DNA of 64,000 nucleotides from JAEUHQ01 sp964538915 (GCA_964538915.1 CAZIFB010000016.1:25012-89011); one strand, 5' to 3'; shown: positions 53,834 to 62,813, numbered from the stretch's first letter. Numbers and translations: made by a program. Notes: generated by a model not told the origin, from the sequence alone.

Positions 53834-54296
53834 TGCTTTGAGTGGATCGGCCACCCCGGCAGCTCGAAGAGCACGCTCCCGGACGAGCGTCATCGACTTC
53901 GGATCAGGACGTTGGCTTGCTTCGAGTCACGATGCCGCCGGCATCGAGCCGGCTGCGGATGCGCAACTGCCTCGATGAGGAACCTGCCCTGGCAGCGAGA
54001 CCTCCGTTTTGCCGCGACGTAGGGAGCGGCAAGGACGATGTGTCTCGGCGGGGGCCGCGGTTACGGCGATTTTCGACGTGATCCACGCAAGGCATCAGTC
54101 CTTGGGAGGCGTTTGGGGATCGGCGGGGCATCGGTGGTCGCGCCGTGCGTGGGGCAGCCGCCGATACGGTGCCATGCGCGCTCGCGTTCGCACGTCCGTG
54201 CGTTCGGGCCGGCTCCTGCACCGGAACGCGCCTCGTGCCGGCGATCGAACGCGCCGCTTGTCGTCGCGCGGCTCGGGCGGTCATCTTGCTCGCCCC
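53834..54296. other. 463-base stretch between genes
   Basis: No credible coding region on either strand. It carries a minus-strand folded element at 53996-54047. A weak TTGTCG (54258-54263), 18-base spacer, CATCTT (54282-54287) arrangement precedes the next gene by nine bases. The rest is GC-rich without repeats I can recognise. Confidence 0.45.
53996..54047 (-). other. candidate structured RNA element, copy 2
   Basis: On the minus strand, CGAGAC (54047-54042) and GTCTCG (54001-53996) make a 6-bp outer stem. Inside, TTGCCGC (54032-54026), the 10-base loop TCCCTACGTC and GCGGCAA (54015-54009) make a 7-bp hairpin. The loop differs from that of copy 1 only by a swap of two neighbouring pyrimidines, and both are followed by A-rich or G-rich bases and GGAG before the outer stem. 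The stem sequences differ but still pair. Confidence 0.45.
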
Positions 54297-55829
54297 ATGC
54301 CCGCCATCGTGCTCGCGACGCTGAACGCGAAGTGGATCCACGCGTCGTTCGGGCTGCGCTATCTGCGAGCGAACCTCGGCGAACTGCGCGAGCGCTGCAC
54401 GATCCGCGAGTTCGAGATCAGCCAGCGACCCGTCGACGTCGCGGAAGCGATCCTCGCCGACGAGCCGCGGATCCTCGGCCTCGGTGTCTACGTGTGGAAC
54501 GCGGCGCAGTCGCTGCAGCTGGTGCGGATCCTGAAGCGCGTGCGCCCGGACCTGTGCATCGTGCTCGGCGGCCCGGAGGTGTCGCACGAGACGGAGCAGC
54601 AGGAGATCTGCGCACTCGCGGACCACGTCGTTCGCGGCGAGGCGGACCTCGCGTTCGCGCAGTTGTGTCATCGCGTGCTCGCCGGCGATGCCGGCGTGCC
54701 GCGCGTGATCGACGCCCCGCTGCCGCACTTCGGCGAGCTGAAGCTGCCGTACGACGAGTACGGCGACGGCGACATCGCGCACCGCATCGTCTACGTCGAG
54801 AGCTCGCGCGGCTGCCCGTTCACCTGTGAGTTCTGCCTGTCCGCGCTCGACGTTCCGGTTCGCAAGGCCGAGCTCGGCCCGTTCCTCGCGGCGATGACGA
54901 CGTTGCTCGCGCGCGGCGTGCGGCACTTCAAGTTCGTCGACCGCACGTTCAACCTCGGCATCGACGCGGCGACTGCGATCCTGCGGTTCTTCCGCGAGCG
55001 GTGGCGCGACGGCATGTTCCTGCACTTCGAGCTGATCCCGGACCGGCTGCCCGACGCCCTGCGCGCCGAGATCGCCGCGTTCCCGCCGGGTGCCCTGCAG
55101 TTCGAGGTCGGCGTGCAGTCGCTCGACGAGGCGACCTGCGAACGCATCTCGCGGCGCCAGGACGCGGGCCGGCTCGCGGACAACCTCCGGTGGTTGCGCG
55201 CGTCGACCGGAGCGCACGTGCACGCCGATCTCATCGTCGGGCTGCCCGGCGAAGACGAGGCGACGTTCGCGCGCGGCTTCGACCTGCTCTGGTCGCTCGG
55301 GCCGCAGGAGATCCAGGTCGGTGTGCTGAAGCGATTGCGCGGCACGCCGATCGTCCGCCACGACGCGGAGTGCGGCATGAACTGGTCCGAGGAGCCGCCG
55401 TACGAGGTGCTGCAGACCGCCGCCGTGCCTTTCGCGGCGATGCAGCGGATGAAGCGTTTCGCGCGGTTCTGGGACGTGGTCGCGAACAGCGGCAACTGGA
55501 CCGCGACGCTCGAACCGCTGTTGGCCGGCGAGTCGTCGTACCGCGCGTTCGCCGCGTTCTCGGAGTGGCTGCACGGCCGCACGCGCGCGACGTCGGGCAT
55601 TGCGCTGCACAGGTTGGCGGCGCTGCTGTGGGAATGGCTCGTCGAGGTCCGTGCGCTGCCCGAAGCGACCGTCGGTGCCGCACTCGCCGCCGACTACGAG
55701 CGGTGCGCGCGCCACGACTGGCCCGAGTTCTTGCGGCCCTGGGTCGGCACGCGGCGCGCGGCGATGCGGGCGCCGGTCGCGGGCGGCGCGGAGCGTCAGG
55801 CGCGTCACCGCGGCGCTGCGCGCGAGTGA
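54297..55829 (+). CDS. B12-binding domain radical SAM protein (DUF4080-like)
   Basis: A 510-residue enzyme. Residues 1-140 resemble a cobalamin-binding Rossmann domain (MPAIVLATLNAKWIHASFGL, then LRILKRVRPDLCIVLGGPEV), though the DxHxxG motif of canonical B12 binders is not apparent. The radical SAM core has CPFTCEFC with Cys173, Cys177 and Cys180. After the core, EPPYEVLQTAAVPFAAMQRM and the following helical part match the DUF4080 end. It probably modifies a small molecule or a lipid; the substrate is unknown. The ATG at 54297 begins MPAIVLATLNAKW and is the first start fitting the B12 domain. The next gene is convergent, with a heavily folded gap in between. Confidence 0.84.
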   Translation: MPAIVLATLNAKWIHASFGLRYLRANLGELRERCTIREFEISQRPVDVAEAILADEPRILGLGVYVWNAAQSLQLVRILKRVRPDLCIVLGGPEVSHETEQQEICALADHVVRGEADLAFAQLCHRVLAGDAGVPRVIDAPLPHFGELKLPYDEYGDGDIAHRIVYVESSRGCPFTCEFCLSALDVPVRKAELGPFLAAMTTLLARGVRHFKFVDRTFNLGIDAATAILRFFRERWRDGMFLHFELIPDRLPDALRAEIAAFPPGALQFEVGVQSLDEATCERISRRQDAGRLADNLRWLRASTGAHVHADLIVGLPGEDEATFARGFDLLWSLGPQEIQVGVLKRLRGTPIVRHDAECGMNWSEEPPYEVLQTAAVPFAAMQRMKRFARFWDVVANSGNWTATLEPLLAGESSYRAFAAFSEWLHGRTRATSGIALHRLAALLWEWLVEVRALPEATVGAALAADYERCARHDWPEFLRPWVGTRRAAMRAPVAGGAERQARHRGAARE

Positions 55830-55836
55830 TCCACGT

Positions 55837-55984
55837 CTGCCGCAGTCCTTCGCGTGGCCCGGGGTGTCTCGGAGTGCCTGCGGCAGGATGGGATCCAGGG
55901 CAACTCCAGCGCTGTGCGGCCTCTTCCGGTCGGCGCGGAAGCGCCGACGGGCAACCCGTGGGTTGCGGCCGCACCACAGCGCTG
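55837..55984. other. densely folded convergent intergenic region
   Basis: Three strong structures follow one another. CTGCCGCAG (55837-55845) pairs perfectly with CTGCGGCAG (55878-55886). CAGCGCTGTG with CGGCC (55907-55921) pairs over 15 bases with GGCCG and CACAGCGCTG (55967-55984) except for a three-base bulge. Within this stem lie GTCGGCGC-GGAA-GCGCCGAC (55929-55948) and GCAACC-CGTG-GGTTGC (55951-55966). The result is a second three-way junction. It lies between two genes that end toward each other, where a bidirectional terminator would be expected, but no T runs are present. Confidence 0.6.
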
Positions 55985-55988
55985 ACCG

Positions 55989-56417
55989 CTACTCGTCGAT
56001 CGCCTGCTGCAGGATCGTGATCGCCTTCTGGATCGCCGCGCGCATGCGCTCGGCTTCGGCGCCCGCTGCACTCTGGATCTGGCGGACGGCGGCGACCACG
56101 CGGTTCTCGATCGAGCCCGCTTCGTCCGGCTCCGGCTCGGACTCCGCCGTGACCTTCGCGCGCGAGCGCGCGGGAGCCGGCCTTGCATCGCCGATGCCGA
56201 GCAGCGCGCGGGCCGAGTGCAGCGCGCGACCGGCCATCGGGATGCCGTAGAGCTCTGCTTCGGCGCGGAAATCGCGCAGCGTCAGGTCGGGGTTCTGCTG
56301 CAGCTTGTGGATGCAGAACAGCACGCTGTCGCGCTGGCCGGGGAAGCGGCGACGCATCGCCTCGAGGATGGCCTCCCAGGAATCGAGGGGGGCGGGAGTG
56401 GGTTCGGGATCGGTCAC
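55989..56417 (-). CDS. hypothetical protein with C-terminal helix
   Basis: A 142-residue cytosolic protein, family unknown. Residues 10-70 are helical and carry SWEAILEAMRRRFPGQRDSV and RDFRAEAELYGIPMAGRALH, which has the look of a small helical domain found in planctomycete proteins of unknown role. A disordered, Ala/Pro/Glu-rich linker follows, then an amphipathic C-terminal helix (RVVAAVRQIQSAAGAEAERM to AITILQQAIDE), which may be a coiled coil. The start is a GTG with GGAG about five bases upstream, better than the earlier in-frame ATG at 56549. The gene stands alone. Confidence 0.68.
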   Translation of the reverse strand: MTDPEPTPAPLDSWEAILEAMRRRFPGQRDSVLFCIHKLQQNPDLTLRDFRAEAELYGIPMAGRALHSARALLGIGDARPAPARSRAKVTAESEPEPDEAGSIENRVVAAVRQIQSAAGAEAERMRAAIQKAITILQQAIDE

Positions 56418-56608
56418 GGAAGCTCCGGCGCCAAGGGAAGCGGCGCGCAAGGGGGGAGCAGCGTCGCGAACGGCGACCGCGGCGTCAACGTCCGTGCGCC
56501 ACCGCGGAGCCGCGCCGAACGGGGCCCTCCGCGGATCGGTCGCTGGCACCGCGCGCTCTCGGCGAACGCGAGCGCTCGGATCCGGGGCGCCTCAGGTAGG
56601 CTCCGCGC

Positions 56609-58222
56609 GTGCGCCGTTCGCCGCTGCTCGTGCTGCTGGTCCTCACAGGCGCGGTGCACGCGTCGGCGCTGTTCGGCGGGTTCGTCTACGACGACTTCGT
56701 CACGGTCACGGGCAACGCCGCTCTGCAGCGATCCGACCTCGTGGCCCTCCTGACGAAGCCGTTCCTCGGTGACGGCGCGAACTGGCGACCGATCGCGTCC
56801 TTCGCGCTGTGGCTCGGCAGCACGGTCGGAGGCGCGGCCGGCATCCATGCGATCGCGCTCGCTGCCCATGTCGTCGCGACGATGTTCGCGTGGCGCGTGC
56901 TGCAGCGTGCGGGCCTCGACGTACGCGCCGCGTTCTTCGCCGCGCTGTGGTTCGGCATCCACCCGGTGCAGGTCGAAGGCGTCGCGTGGTGTTCGGCCGT
57001 GAACGATCCGCTGTGGCACGCTCTCGGCCTCGCGTGCATCGATGCGGCGATGCGGGGCCGTGCGATCGCGGCTGCGCTGCTCGCGCTCGGTGCGCTTCTC
57101 GCGAAGGAGAACGCGCTCGTCGTCGTTCCGCTGGCGGTCGCGGCGTCGACGGTCACGTTCGGACGGGGGCGCCGCCTCGCGGCCTCGATGGCGGCGGCCG
57201 TCGTCGTGTGGTGGTGTCTGCGCGCCCTGGTGTTCGGCGGCGTGGGGGCAGGTCTCGGACGAGCCGCGGTCGATCCGATGATCGCCGCGCAGTGGCCGCT
57301 CGCCGCCGTCGAGACCTTCGGCCGGCAACTCGAACTGCTCGTCTGGCCGTGGCCGCAGTCGCCGTTCCGCACGCTGTCTCTCGACGGGGCGACCGTCCTG
57401 CGCGCGGCGGTGTGGGGAGTCGTGTGGCTCGCGGCGCTCGGGGCCGCGGTGTGTCGCGGTGCTCGCGTTGTCGCGTTCGCGTTGTGTGTCGTCGGGGCCG
57501 AACCGCTGCTCGTCGCGGTGCGCTGCCATGCACTCGGCGCGTCGCCGGTCGCGGACCGCTACGTCGGCCTTGCGGTGCTCGGGGCCGCCATGCTGGCGGT
57601 GCACCGACTGCGCGGGGGCCTCGGCGTCACGCTTGCCGCCGCCGGCTCGCTGGTCTTCGCGGTCGGCACGGCGTCGCACACTCGCACGTTCCGCGACGAC
57701 GCGAGCCTCGTCGCTCGAGGTCTCGAGGCCGGTCCCCGGGATCCGCGGGTCCATCTGCTCGCGGGCAACCGTGCGCTCGAAGCCGGAGACGTCTCGGCGG
57801 CGACCGATCACTTCTCGACGGCCATTGGGCTCGCCGGTCCCGGCGACCCGAAGTCCGCCCTGAACGTCGTGGTCGTCGAGGCCCGCATCGGGCTCGCGTG
57901 GTGTCGGTTGCGGCTCGCGAAGCCGGAGCCTCGTGCCGCGGCGGAGATGTTCGCGCAGGTCCTGCGGGATGCGCCCGACGCGGCGAGTGCGTGGATCGGC
58001 CTCGGGGTCGCGAACGGGATGGCTGGCGACGCGGCGGCGGCCGAACGTTCGTTGCGACGGGCGATCGAGCTCGCGCCGGGCGACACACGTGCGCACCACA
58101 ACCTCGCCTTCCTGCTCGCGCAGACAGGCCGGCGCGAGGAGGCCCGCGCGAGCGCCGCGACGGCGCTGCAGTGCGACCCGAACAACGCGGCGGCCCGGTC
58201 GCTGCTCGAGTCGTTGCGCTGA
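56609..58222 (+). CDS. polytopic membrane protein with TPR end, TMTC-like
   Basis: A 537-residue protein with about nine membrane segments in residues 1-370 and a TPR-rich C-terminal part (380-537). LFGGFVYDDFVTVTGNAALQ is the Asp-Asp-bearing outer loop typical of dolichyl-phosphate-mannose or undecaprenyl-phosphate dependent glycosyltransferases (TMTC/PMT-like, GT-C fold), and FGIHPVQVEGVAWCSAVNDP matches the second conserved loop. TPR units include AWIGLGVANGMAGDAAAAER and HHNLAFLLAQTGRREEARAS. It probably transfers sugar to secreted proteins. The GTG start is preceded by TAGGCT ending six bases before it, another leaderless candidate. No strong -35 box is visible. Confidence 0.78.
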   Translation: MRRSPLLVLLVLTGAVHASALFGGFVYDDFVTVTGNAALQRSDLVALLTKPFLGDGANWRPIASFALWLGSTVGGAAGIHAIALAAHVVATMFAWRVLQRAGLDVRAAFFAALWFGIHPVQVEGVAWCSAVNDPLWHALGLACIDAAMRGRAIAAALLALGALLAKENALVVVPLAVAASTVTFGRGRRLAASMAAAVVVWWCLRALVFGGVGAGLGRAAVDPMIAAQWPLAAVETFGRQLELLVWPWPQSPFRTLSLDGATVLRAAVWGVVWLAALGAAVCRGARVVAFALCVVGAEPLLVAVRCHALGASPVADRYVGLAVLGAAMLAVHRLRGGLGVTLAAAGSLVFAVGTASHTRTFRDDASLVARGLEAGPRDPRVHLLAGNRALEAGDVSAATDHFSTAIGLAGPGDPKSALNVVVVEARIGLAWCRLRLAKPEPRAAAEMFAQVLRDAPDAASAWIGLGVANGMAGDAAAAERSLRRAIELAPGDTRAHHNLAFLLAQTGRREEARASAATALQCDPNNAAARSLLESLR

Positions 58223-58252
58223 CGTTTCGCCGCCGAGCCCCGGACCACGCCC

Positions 58253-58281
58253 TTGTTCCTCGTCTGCCGGTCCGGCAAGCT
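58253..58281 (+). promoter_or_regulatory. promoter of the GNAT gene, leaderless form
   Basis: TTGTTC (58253-58258), a 17-base spacer and CAAGCT (58276-58281) end six bases before the GTG at 58288. No Shine-Dalgarno sequence is seen. Confidence 0.55.
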
Positions 58282-58287
58282 GGCTCG

Positions 58288-59562
58288 GTGAACGAGCCCC
58301 TGCGATGCGACGCCGAGATCGCCGACGCCAACGTCGGTCGCCCTCCGCTCGACGCGGGAAGCGGGGCCGCGGACCCTCGCGCGATCGCGGGTGAGGGCGC
58401 TCTGTCCGGGCGTCTGTTGCGCGGAGCAGCCGAGGTCGACGAAGTCGACGGGCTCCACCGGCGGCACCAGTGGCACGCCGAGTCGCATGCAGATCTGCTC
58501 CGGGCGTCGTTGCTCGCCGGCCGCGCTGCGGTGCCGGTCCGGCTCGTGGTCGAGCGCGACGGGGTTCCGGTGCTGCTCGTCGTCGCGCAGGTCGTCGAAA
58601 CCGTGGTGCCGTGGCGGGTCGGCTACGGCACGCTCGGAAGTTCGCGCGCGCGCGTCCTCGAGATCCTGCGCGGTGGCCTTCTCGGCCTGGACTCCCGTGA
58701 GATCGTCGACTTTGCGTGCGACCGGCTGCGCGCCGCGATGCGCGAACTGCGCGTCGACGCGATCGCGGTCCGGCACGTCGCCGAGGGATCGTTCGCGCAT
58801 CACGCGTTCGCGCGCCGGCCCGGTTGGTTGTGCCGCGATCGTCTCGCCGTGACGACGCAGAACTGGCAGATGACCGTGCCCGCCGACTACGCCGCGTTCC
58901 TCCAGGCGCAGCCGCGGCGGGAGCGCGAGGACAACCGGCGGTACGAACGCCGCATCCGACAGCAGTTCGGCGATCGTGTGGAGGTCGATCGGGTCGTTTG
59001 CGCGGAGGACGTCGAACGCGTGGCCGCTGCCGTCGAGTCCATCGCGCGCAAGACCTACCAGCGCGGCCTGGGAGCCGGATTCCACGACACGGCCGAAGAG
59101 CGGGCGCGCTGGCGCGCCGGCGTCGAAGGCGGGTTCCTCGTCGTGCACGTGCTGCGCTTCGGGGGCGAGCCGGTGGCGTTCGCGACCGGGTTCGAAGTGG
59201 GCGGCACCTTGTGGCTCGAGCACCTCGGCTACGACCCCGCGCACCGGCGGCTGCGGCCCGGGTTCTTCCTGCTGCTCCGGCTGATCGAGGAGGTCGCCGC
59301 GGGCGGCGTCGTCCGCACGATCGACTTCGGCATCGGCGACGCCGACTACAAGCGTCGTCTGTGCGACGCCCGCCGGGTCGAGGTGTCGGTGTGGGTGTTC
59401 GCGCCGACCCTGCGCGGGCTCTGGCTCAACGCCGTGCGGGCCTCGTCGCACGCGCTCTACCGCCTGGGCCACGCCGTCCTGGAACGGCTCGGGCTCCTCC
59501 AGTGGTTGAAGCAGCGCTGGCGACGTGCACTGCAGTCGCCGGACGACGCGGACGGCCGCTGA
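58288..59562 (+). CDS. GNAT-family protein of the FemAB/CelD kind
   Basis: A 424-residue protein. The N-terminal 230 residues carry a first GNAT-like half (PVRLVVERDGVPVLLVVAQV, EIVDFACDRLRAAMRELRVD), and residues 240-400 the catalytic half with FLVVHVLRFGGEPVAFATGF, EVGGTLWLEHLGYDP, then RPGFFLLLRLIEEVA and TIDFGIGDADYKRRLC. This DFGxGDxxYK signature is typical of CelD/BcsL-like and FemAB-like acyltransferases in polysaccharide export loci. The donor and acceptor are unknown; a role in surface glycan acylation would fit. The start GTG is fixed by a promoter box just in front, and the preceding TPR protein gene lies 65 bases upstream. Confidence 0.83.
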   Translation: MNEPLRCDAEIADANVGRPPLDAGSGAADPRAIAGEGALSGRLLRGAAEVDEVDGLHRRHQWHAESHADLLRASLLAGRAAVPVRLVVERDGVPVLLVVAQVVETVVPWRVGYGTLGSSRARVLEILRGGLLGLDSREIVDFACDRLRAAMRELRVDAIAVRHVAEGSFAHHAFARRPGWLCRDRLAVTTQNWQMTVPADYAAFLQAQPRREREDNRRYERRIRQQFGDRVEVDRVVCAEDVERVAAAVESIARKTYQRGLGAGFHDTAEERARWRAGVEGGFLVVHVLRFGGEPVAFATGFEVGGTLWLEHLGYDPAHRRLRPGFFLLLRLIEEVAAGGVVRTIDFGIGDADYKRRLCDARRVEVSVWVFAPTLRGLWLNAVRASSHALYRLGHAVLERLGLLQWLKQRWRRALQSPDDADGR

Positions 59563-59619
59563 CCCTCGCGGGAATCGCGGCTCCCCGTAGACTCCCGGGT
59601 CACCACTTCCGCGCCGCGC

Positions 59620-61335
59620 ATGCGACCTTCGCTGCTGCTCCTCCTGCTGCTCGCCATCGTCGGCATCGCGCTCGGCCTCGAAGCGCTGCTGCGGGGCCCG
59701 GCGGAGCCGCGGCTTGCTCCGGCCGACACGAAGGGCGCCGTCGCGGTGATGGTGGGTGTGCCCCAGGGCCACGTCTACACCGGGATCGCGGAAGAGCCCG
59801 ACGACGTCAACCCGTACACCGCGAACAGCAACGTCGTGCGCCGCTACGTGTTCGCGTTCACGCACGACACGCTCCTCGACAGCGATCCGGCGACCGGCGC
59901 ACTGCGCGGCAGTCTCGCCGAGACGTTCGAACGATCGCCCGACGGCACGTCCTGCGTGTTCACGCTGCGGCAGGGGATCCGCTTCGCCGACGGTTCGCCG
60001 CTCACCATGGACGACGTGCTCTTCGGTTGGGAGCTGATGCGCGCGGGGAACGTGCCGATCGGCGGTGTGGGCGACGCGCTGCGGCGCACCGCCGACGTCG
60101 AGGTGCTCGACGAGCGGCGGTTCCGTGTGAGGTTCCGCGACGTCGACCACGCGGCGACGAACGCGGTGGGCGAAGCGTGGATCGTCGGCAAGAAGCAGTT
60201 CTTCGTCGACCGTGTGGCCGCTCTCGCACGGCGCGACGGGGTGTCGCCGCCGGCCGTCGGCAGCGCCGAGTTCGCGCAGTACTTCCCGCGCATCCGCACC
60301 GAGTGCGGCCCCGGCACGGGCCCGTACCGGCTCGACAATCCGCCCGAGGGCGGTGGAACGTGGCGGCGGCGCAACGACCTCGTGCTGGCGCCGAACGCGT
60401 TCTCGTGGCGCCGCGCCGCGAACCCCGGCACGTGGAACTTCGCGGGCATCCGGCTCCTGTTCCGCGATTCGGCCGCGGCGATGGCGGCGCTCCTCGCCGG
60501 CGAACTCGACTGGTTCAGCTCGCCCGACGTCGACGCGGTGTTGCGAGCGCACCCGGAACTCGCGAACCGCTACGAGAAGGTGTCGTACGACTACCGCACG
60601 CTCGGCGTGTTCCGCGTGATCTGGAACTGCCGGCGCACGCCGCTCGACCTGCCCGAAGTACGCCGCGCACTCGCGATGCTGTTCGACCTCGACGCGGTGC
60701 TCGACGCGTTCGGCGGCAACGGCACGAAGGCGAAGGCGCTCGCGAAGCCGGACAGCCCCGACTACCCGCGCGACGTCGAGCCGCCGGCGTACTCGCCTGC
60801 CGAGGCGCGGCGCCTCCTGCGCGAGAGCGGGTTCGACCCGGAGAACGGCAGTCCGCTTCGCCTGCGTGTGGTCGCGCCGGCGGGGCTGGATGCGCTCCGG
60901 CGTGCGCTCGATCTGTTCGCCGGCGCGTGCAAACAGGCGGGCGTCGAACTCGACCTGCGCGTCGTCGACTGGAGCGTGTTCCTCGCGCAGAAGAGCGCGC
61001 TCGAGTGGGACGGACTCGCCGTCCAGCAGACGTTCCGCGCTTGGGGCGACCCGTACGACTTCGTGCACACGGGCGGAGCCGACAACGACGGAGCCTGGTC
61101 GAACGCGGAAGCCGACGAATTGGCCGAACGCGCGCGCGCGGAGCTGGACCCGGCGCTGCGCGCAGACCTGCTCCGGCGTCTGCACGAGATCGTGCTGCGC
61201 GAGCAGCCGGCGGCGTTCCTGCTCCACCCGCGGGTCGCCCTGCTGCGAAGCGTGAAGATCCACGGCACGACCACCGGTCCGCTCGGTCTCGTTCTCGAAC
61301 GTGCCTACTTCCAGGACGGGCCGGCGCCGAAGTGA
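59620..61335 (+). CDS. peptide-type ABC transporter solute-binding protein (family 5)
   Basis: A 571-residue exported protein of the OppA/DppA family (SBP_bac_5). The N-terminal RPSLLLLLLLAIVGIALGL is a signal peptide or anchor. The family phrases are TGIAEEPDDVNPYT, LAETFERSPDGTSCVFTLRQ, GIRFADGSPLTMDDVLFGWE and, near the end, DPYDFVHTGGADNDGAW. No permease or ATPase gene is nearby, so it is an orphan; orphan SBPs serve other importers or act as sensors. TAGACT (59588-59593) is a possible -10 box with a leader of about 20 bases. The ATG at 59620 is the only start giving a signal peptide. Confidence 0.9.
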   Translation: MRPSLLLLLLLAIVGIALGLEALLRGPAEPRLAPADTKGAVAVMVGVPQGHVYTGIAEEPDDVNPYTANSNVVRRYVFAFTHDTLLDSDPATGALRGSLAETFERSPDGTSCVFTLRQGIRFADGSPLTMDDVLFGWELMRAGNVPIGGVGDALRRTADVEVLDERRFRVRFRDVDHAATNAVGEAWIVGKKQFFVDRVAALARRDGVSPPAVGSAEFAQYFPRIRTECGPGTGPYRLDNPPEGGGTWRRRNDLVLAPNAFSWRRAANPGTWNFAGIRLLFRDSAAAMAALLAGELDWFSSPDVDAVLRAHPELANRYEKVSYDYRTLGVFRVIWNCRRTPLDLPEVRRALAMLFDLDAVLDAFGGNGTKAKALAKPDSPDYPRDVEPPAYSPAEARRLLRESGFDPENGSPLRLRVVAPAGLDALRRALDLFAGACKQAGVELDLRVVDWSVFLAQKSALEWDGLAVQQTFRAWGDPYDFVHTGGADNDGAWSNAEADELAERARAELDPALRADLLRRLHEIVLREQPAAFLLHPRVALLRSVKIHGTTTGPLGLVLERAYFQDGPAPK

Positions 61336-61404
61336 CGGTGCGATCGACGCGGACTCGGAACGAGCGCGCTCGCGCCCCGGCGTGGTAGAACGAAGCGACG
61401 CTTC

Positions 61405-62595
61405 ATGCCCGCCGCCCCGTCCGATCCGCGAGTCCTCGAATCCTGGCCGCCCGAGCTGGCGTCGCTTCCGTTCGGCAGTCCCGAGTTCAAGGCGGCGAAC
61501 GCGCGCCTGGCAGCCGAGGACGAAGCCTCGTGCGCGCCGTTCGCGCGCGCGATGCCGACGTGGATCAACCTCACGAGCACCACGGCCTGCAACCTGAAGT
61601 GCTTCATGTGCAATCAGTTCCTCGACCCGAATTCTCCGAAGGAGATGATGGACGAGGACGTGTACCAGCGCGTCGTTCGCGAGCTCTACCCGTACGCGAA
61701 GAGCATGCAGCTGTCGGCGTTCGGCGAGCCGCTGATGACGCCGAAGATGGACCAGAAGCTGGACGACCTCGAGCGCCACGGGATGAAGCTCGAGATGGTG
61801 AGCAACGGCACGCTGATGATGCGCGAGTCGCGATTCCGCGAGCAGATGCTGCGCTGCCTCGAGGTGGTGACGTTCTCGATGGATGGTGCGACCCGCGCGA
61901 CCTACAACTCGGTGCGCACGGGGGCAGACTTCGACGAAGTGACGAGCAACATCTCGCGGTTCGCGGAGCGCCGGCTCGAGATGCCGGCGGCGCAGCGGCC
62001 GAAGATGAACTTCAACTACATCCTCATGCGGCGCACGGTCGCGGAGGCGCCGAGGTTCGTCGAGATGGTGCACCGCTGGGGCGGCGACCTCATCACGTTC
62101 AACCACCTGGTCACCTTCCACCCGAGCCTGAAGGGCGAGTCGCTCAACTACTGCCGCGCCTACGCGAACGAGTGGCAGGACCGCACGCGCGAGGTCGCGA
62201 AGGCCCTCGGTGTGAACATCCTGATCCCGTGGAACTTCACCGACGTGGGGGCGCCACCGGACGCGCCGCCCGCTGCGCCCTCGGCGTCACCGGCGCCCGC
62301 GAAGGCCGCCGGCGCGCCGCGGCCGTGCGGTCCGCCGCCGATCAAGTGCATGTTCCTGTGGCAGCGCGTCTACATCGCGCCGTTCGGCGACGTCGTGCCC
62401 TGCTGTCTCGCCGGCATGCCGTCGTTCGGCAACCTCGCCAAGTCGTCGTTCTTCGACGTGTGGAACGGCAGCACCTACCAGGACTATCGGCGGCACGTGT
62501 TCACCGCGCGCCCGCTCGGCAAGTGCAAGACCTGCTACCTCATCTACCCGAACGCCGAACTCGCGGGCGCCGAGGGCTTCGAGTACAGCGCGTGA
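61405..62595 (+). CDS. radical SAM/SPASM protein
   Basis: A 396-residue radical SAM enzyme. The cluster motif CNLKCFMC gives Cys62, Cys66 and Cys69. The C-terminal SPASM part has CMFLWQRVYIAPFGDVVPCC and then GKCKTCYLIYPNAELAGAEG, so two more clusters may be bound. LQLSAFGEPLMTP-like text (SAFGEPLMTP) is the second conserved strand with GEP. A Pro/Ala-rich insert (PPDAPPAAPSASPAPAKA) interrupts the region before the SPASM domain. It is of the same general class as the enzyme at 17846 but only distantly similar. TAGAAC lies 13 bases before the ATG. No substrate gene is adjacent; the following gene is a tRNA on the other strand. Confidence 0.88.
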   Translation: MPAAPSDPRVLESWPPELASLPFGSPEFKAANARLAAEDEASCAPFARAMPTWINLTSTTACNLKCFMCNQFLDPNSPKEMMDEDVYQRVVRELYPYAKSMQLSAFGEPLMTPKMDQKLDDLERHGMKLEMVSNGTLMMRESRFREQMLRCLEVVTFSMDGATRATYNSVRTGADFDEVTSNISRFAERRLEMPAAQRPKMNFNYILMRRTVAEAPRFVEMVHRWGGDLITFNHLVTFHPSLKGESLNYCRAYANEWQDRTREVAKALGVNILIPWNFTDVGAPPDAPPAAPSASPAPAKAAGAPRPCGPPPIKCMFLWQRVYIAPFGDVVPCCLAGMPSFGNLAKSSFFDVWNGSTYQDYRRHVFTARPLGKCKTCYLIYPNAELAGAEGFEYSA

Positions 62596-62674
62596 CGCCG
62601 GTGGGACGCAGCGCGGACTCGGGCTGGATCGCTCGCGCAGGGTCACTCGGGCAGGGGTCGTCGAACCGGAGAGA

Positions 62675-62750
62675 TGGTGGAGAGTAGGGGAGTCGAACCC
62701 CTGACCTCGACAATGCCATTGTCGCGCTCTACCAACTGAGCTAACTCCCC
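62675..62750 (-). tRNA. tRNA-Ala (GGC)
   Basis: A complete 76-base cloverleaf on the minus strand. The acceptor stem is GGGGAGT with ACTCTCC, in which position 3 pairs as G3-U70, the hallmark of alanine tRNAs. The D arm (TAGCTCAGTTGGTAGAGC) and T arm (AGGGGTTCGACTCCCCT) are standard. The anticodon stem CGACA/TGTCG encloses the loop ATGGCAT, so the anticodon is GGC, reading GCC and GCU. The 3' CCA is encoded. Codon GCC/GCG is heavily used here, which suits this GC-rich genome. Confidence 0.97.
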
Positions 62751-62813
62751 ATCCCGTCAGACGACGTGCCGAACGTTCCTCGCAGCGTCCGGGGAGACCT
62801 GCGAGGGACGGGG

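Noticed and set aside
53842..54081. Small plus-strand ORF after the AAA+ gene
   Set aside because: Its residues have no pattern, it has no ribosome-binding site, and it overlaps the folded minus-strand element.
57808..62121. Open minus-strand frame of 1437 codons
   Set aside because: It runs antisense to four well-identified genes and its residues (Arg, Ala, Gly, His and Glu-rich) are what antisense of GC-rich genes gives; no domain appears.
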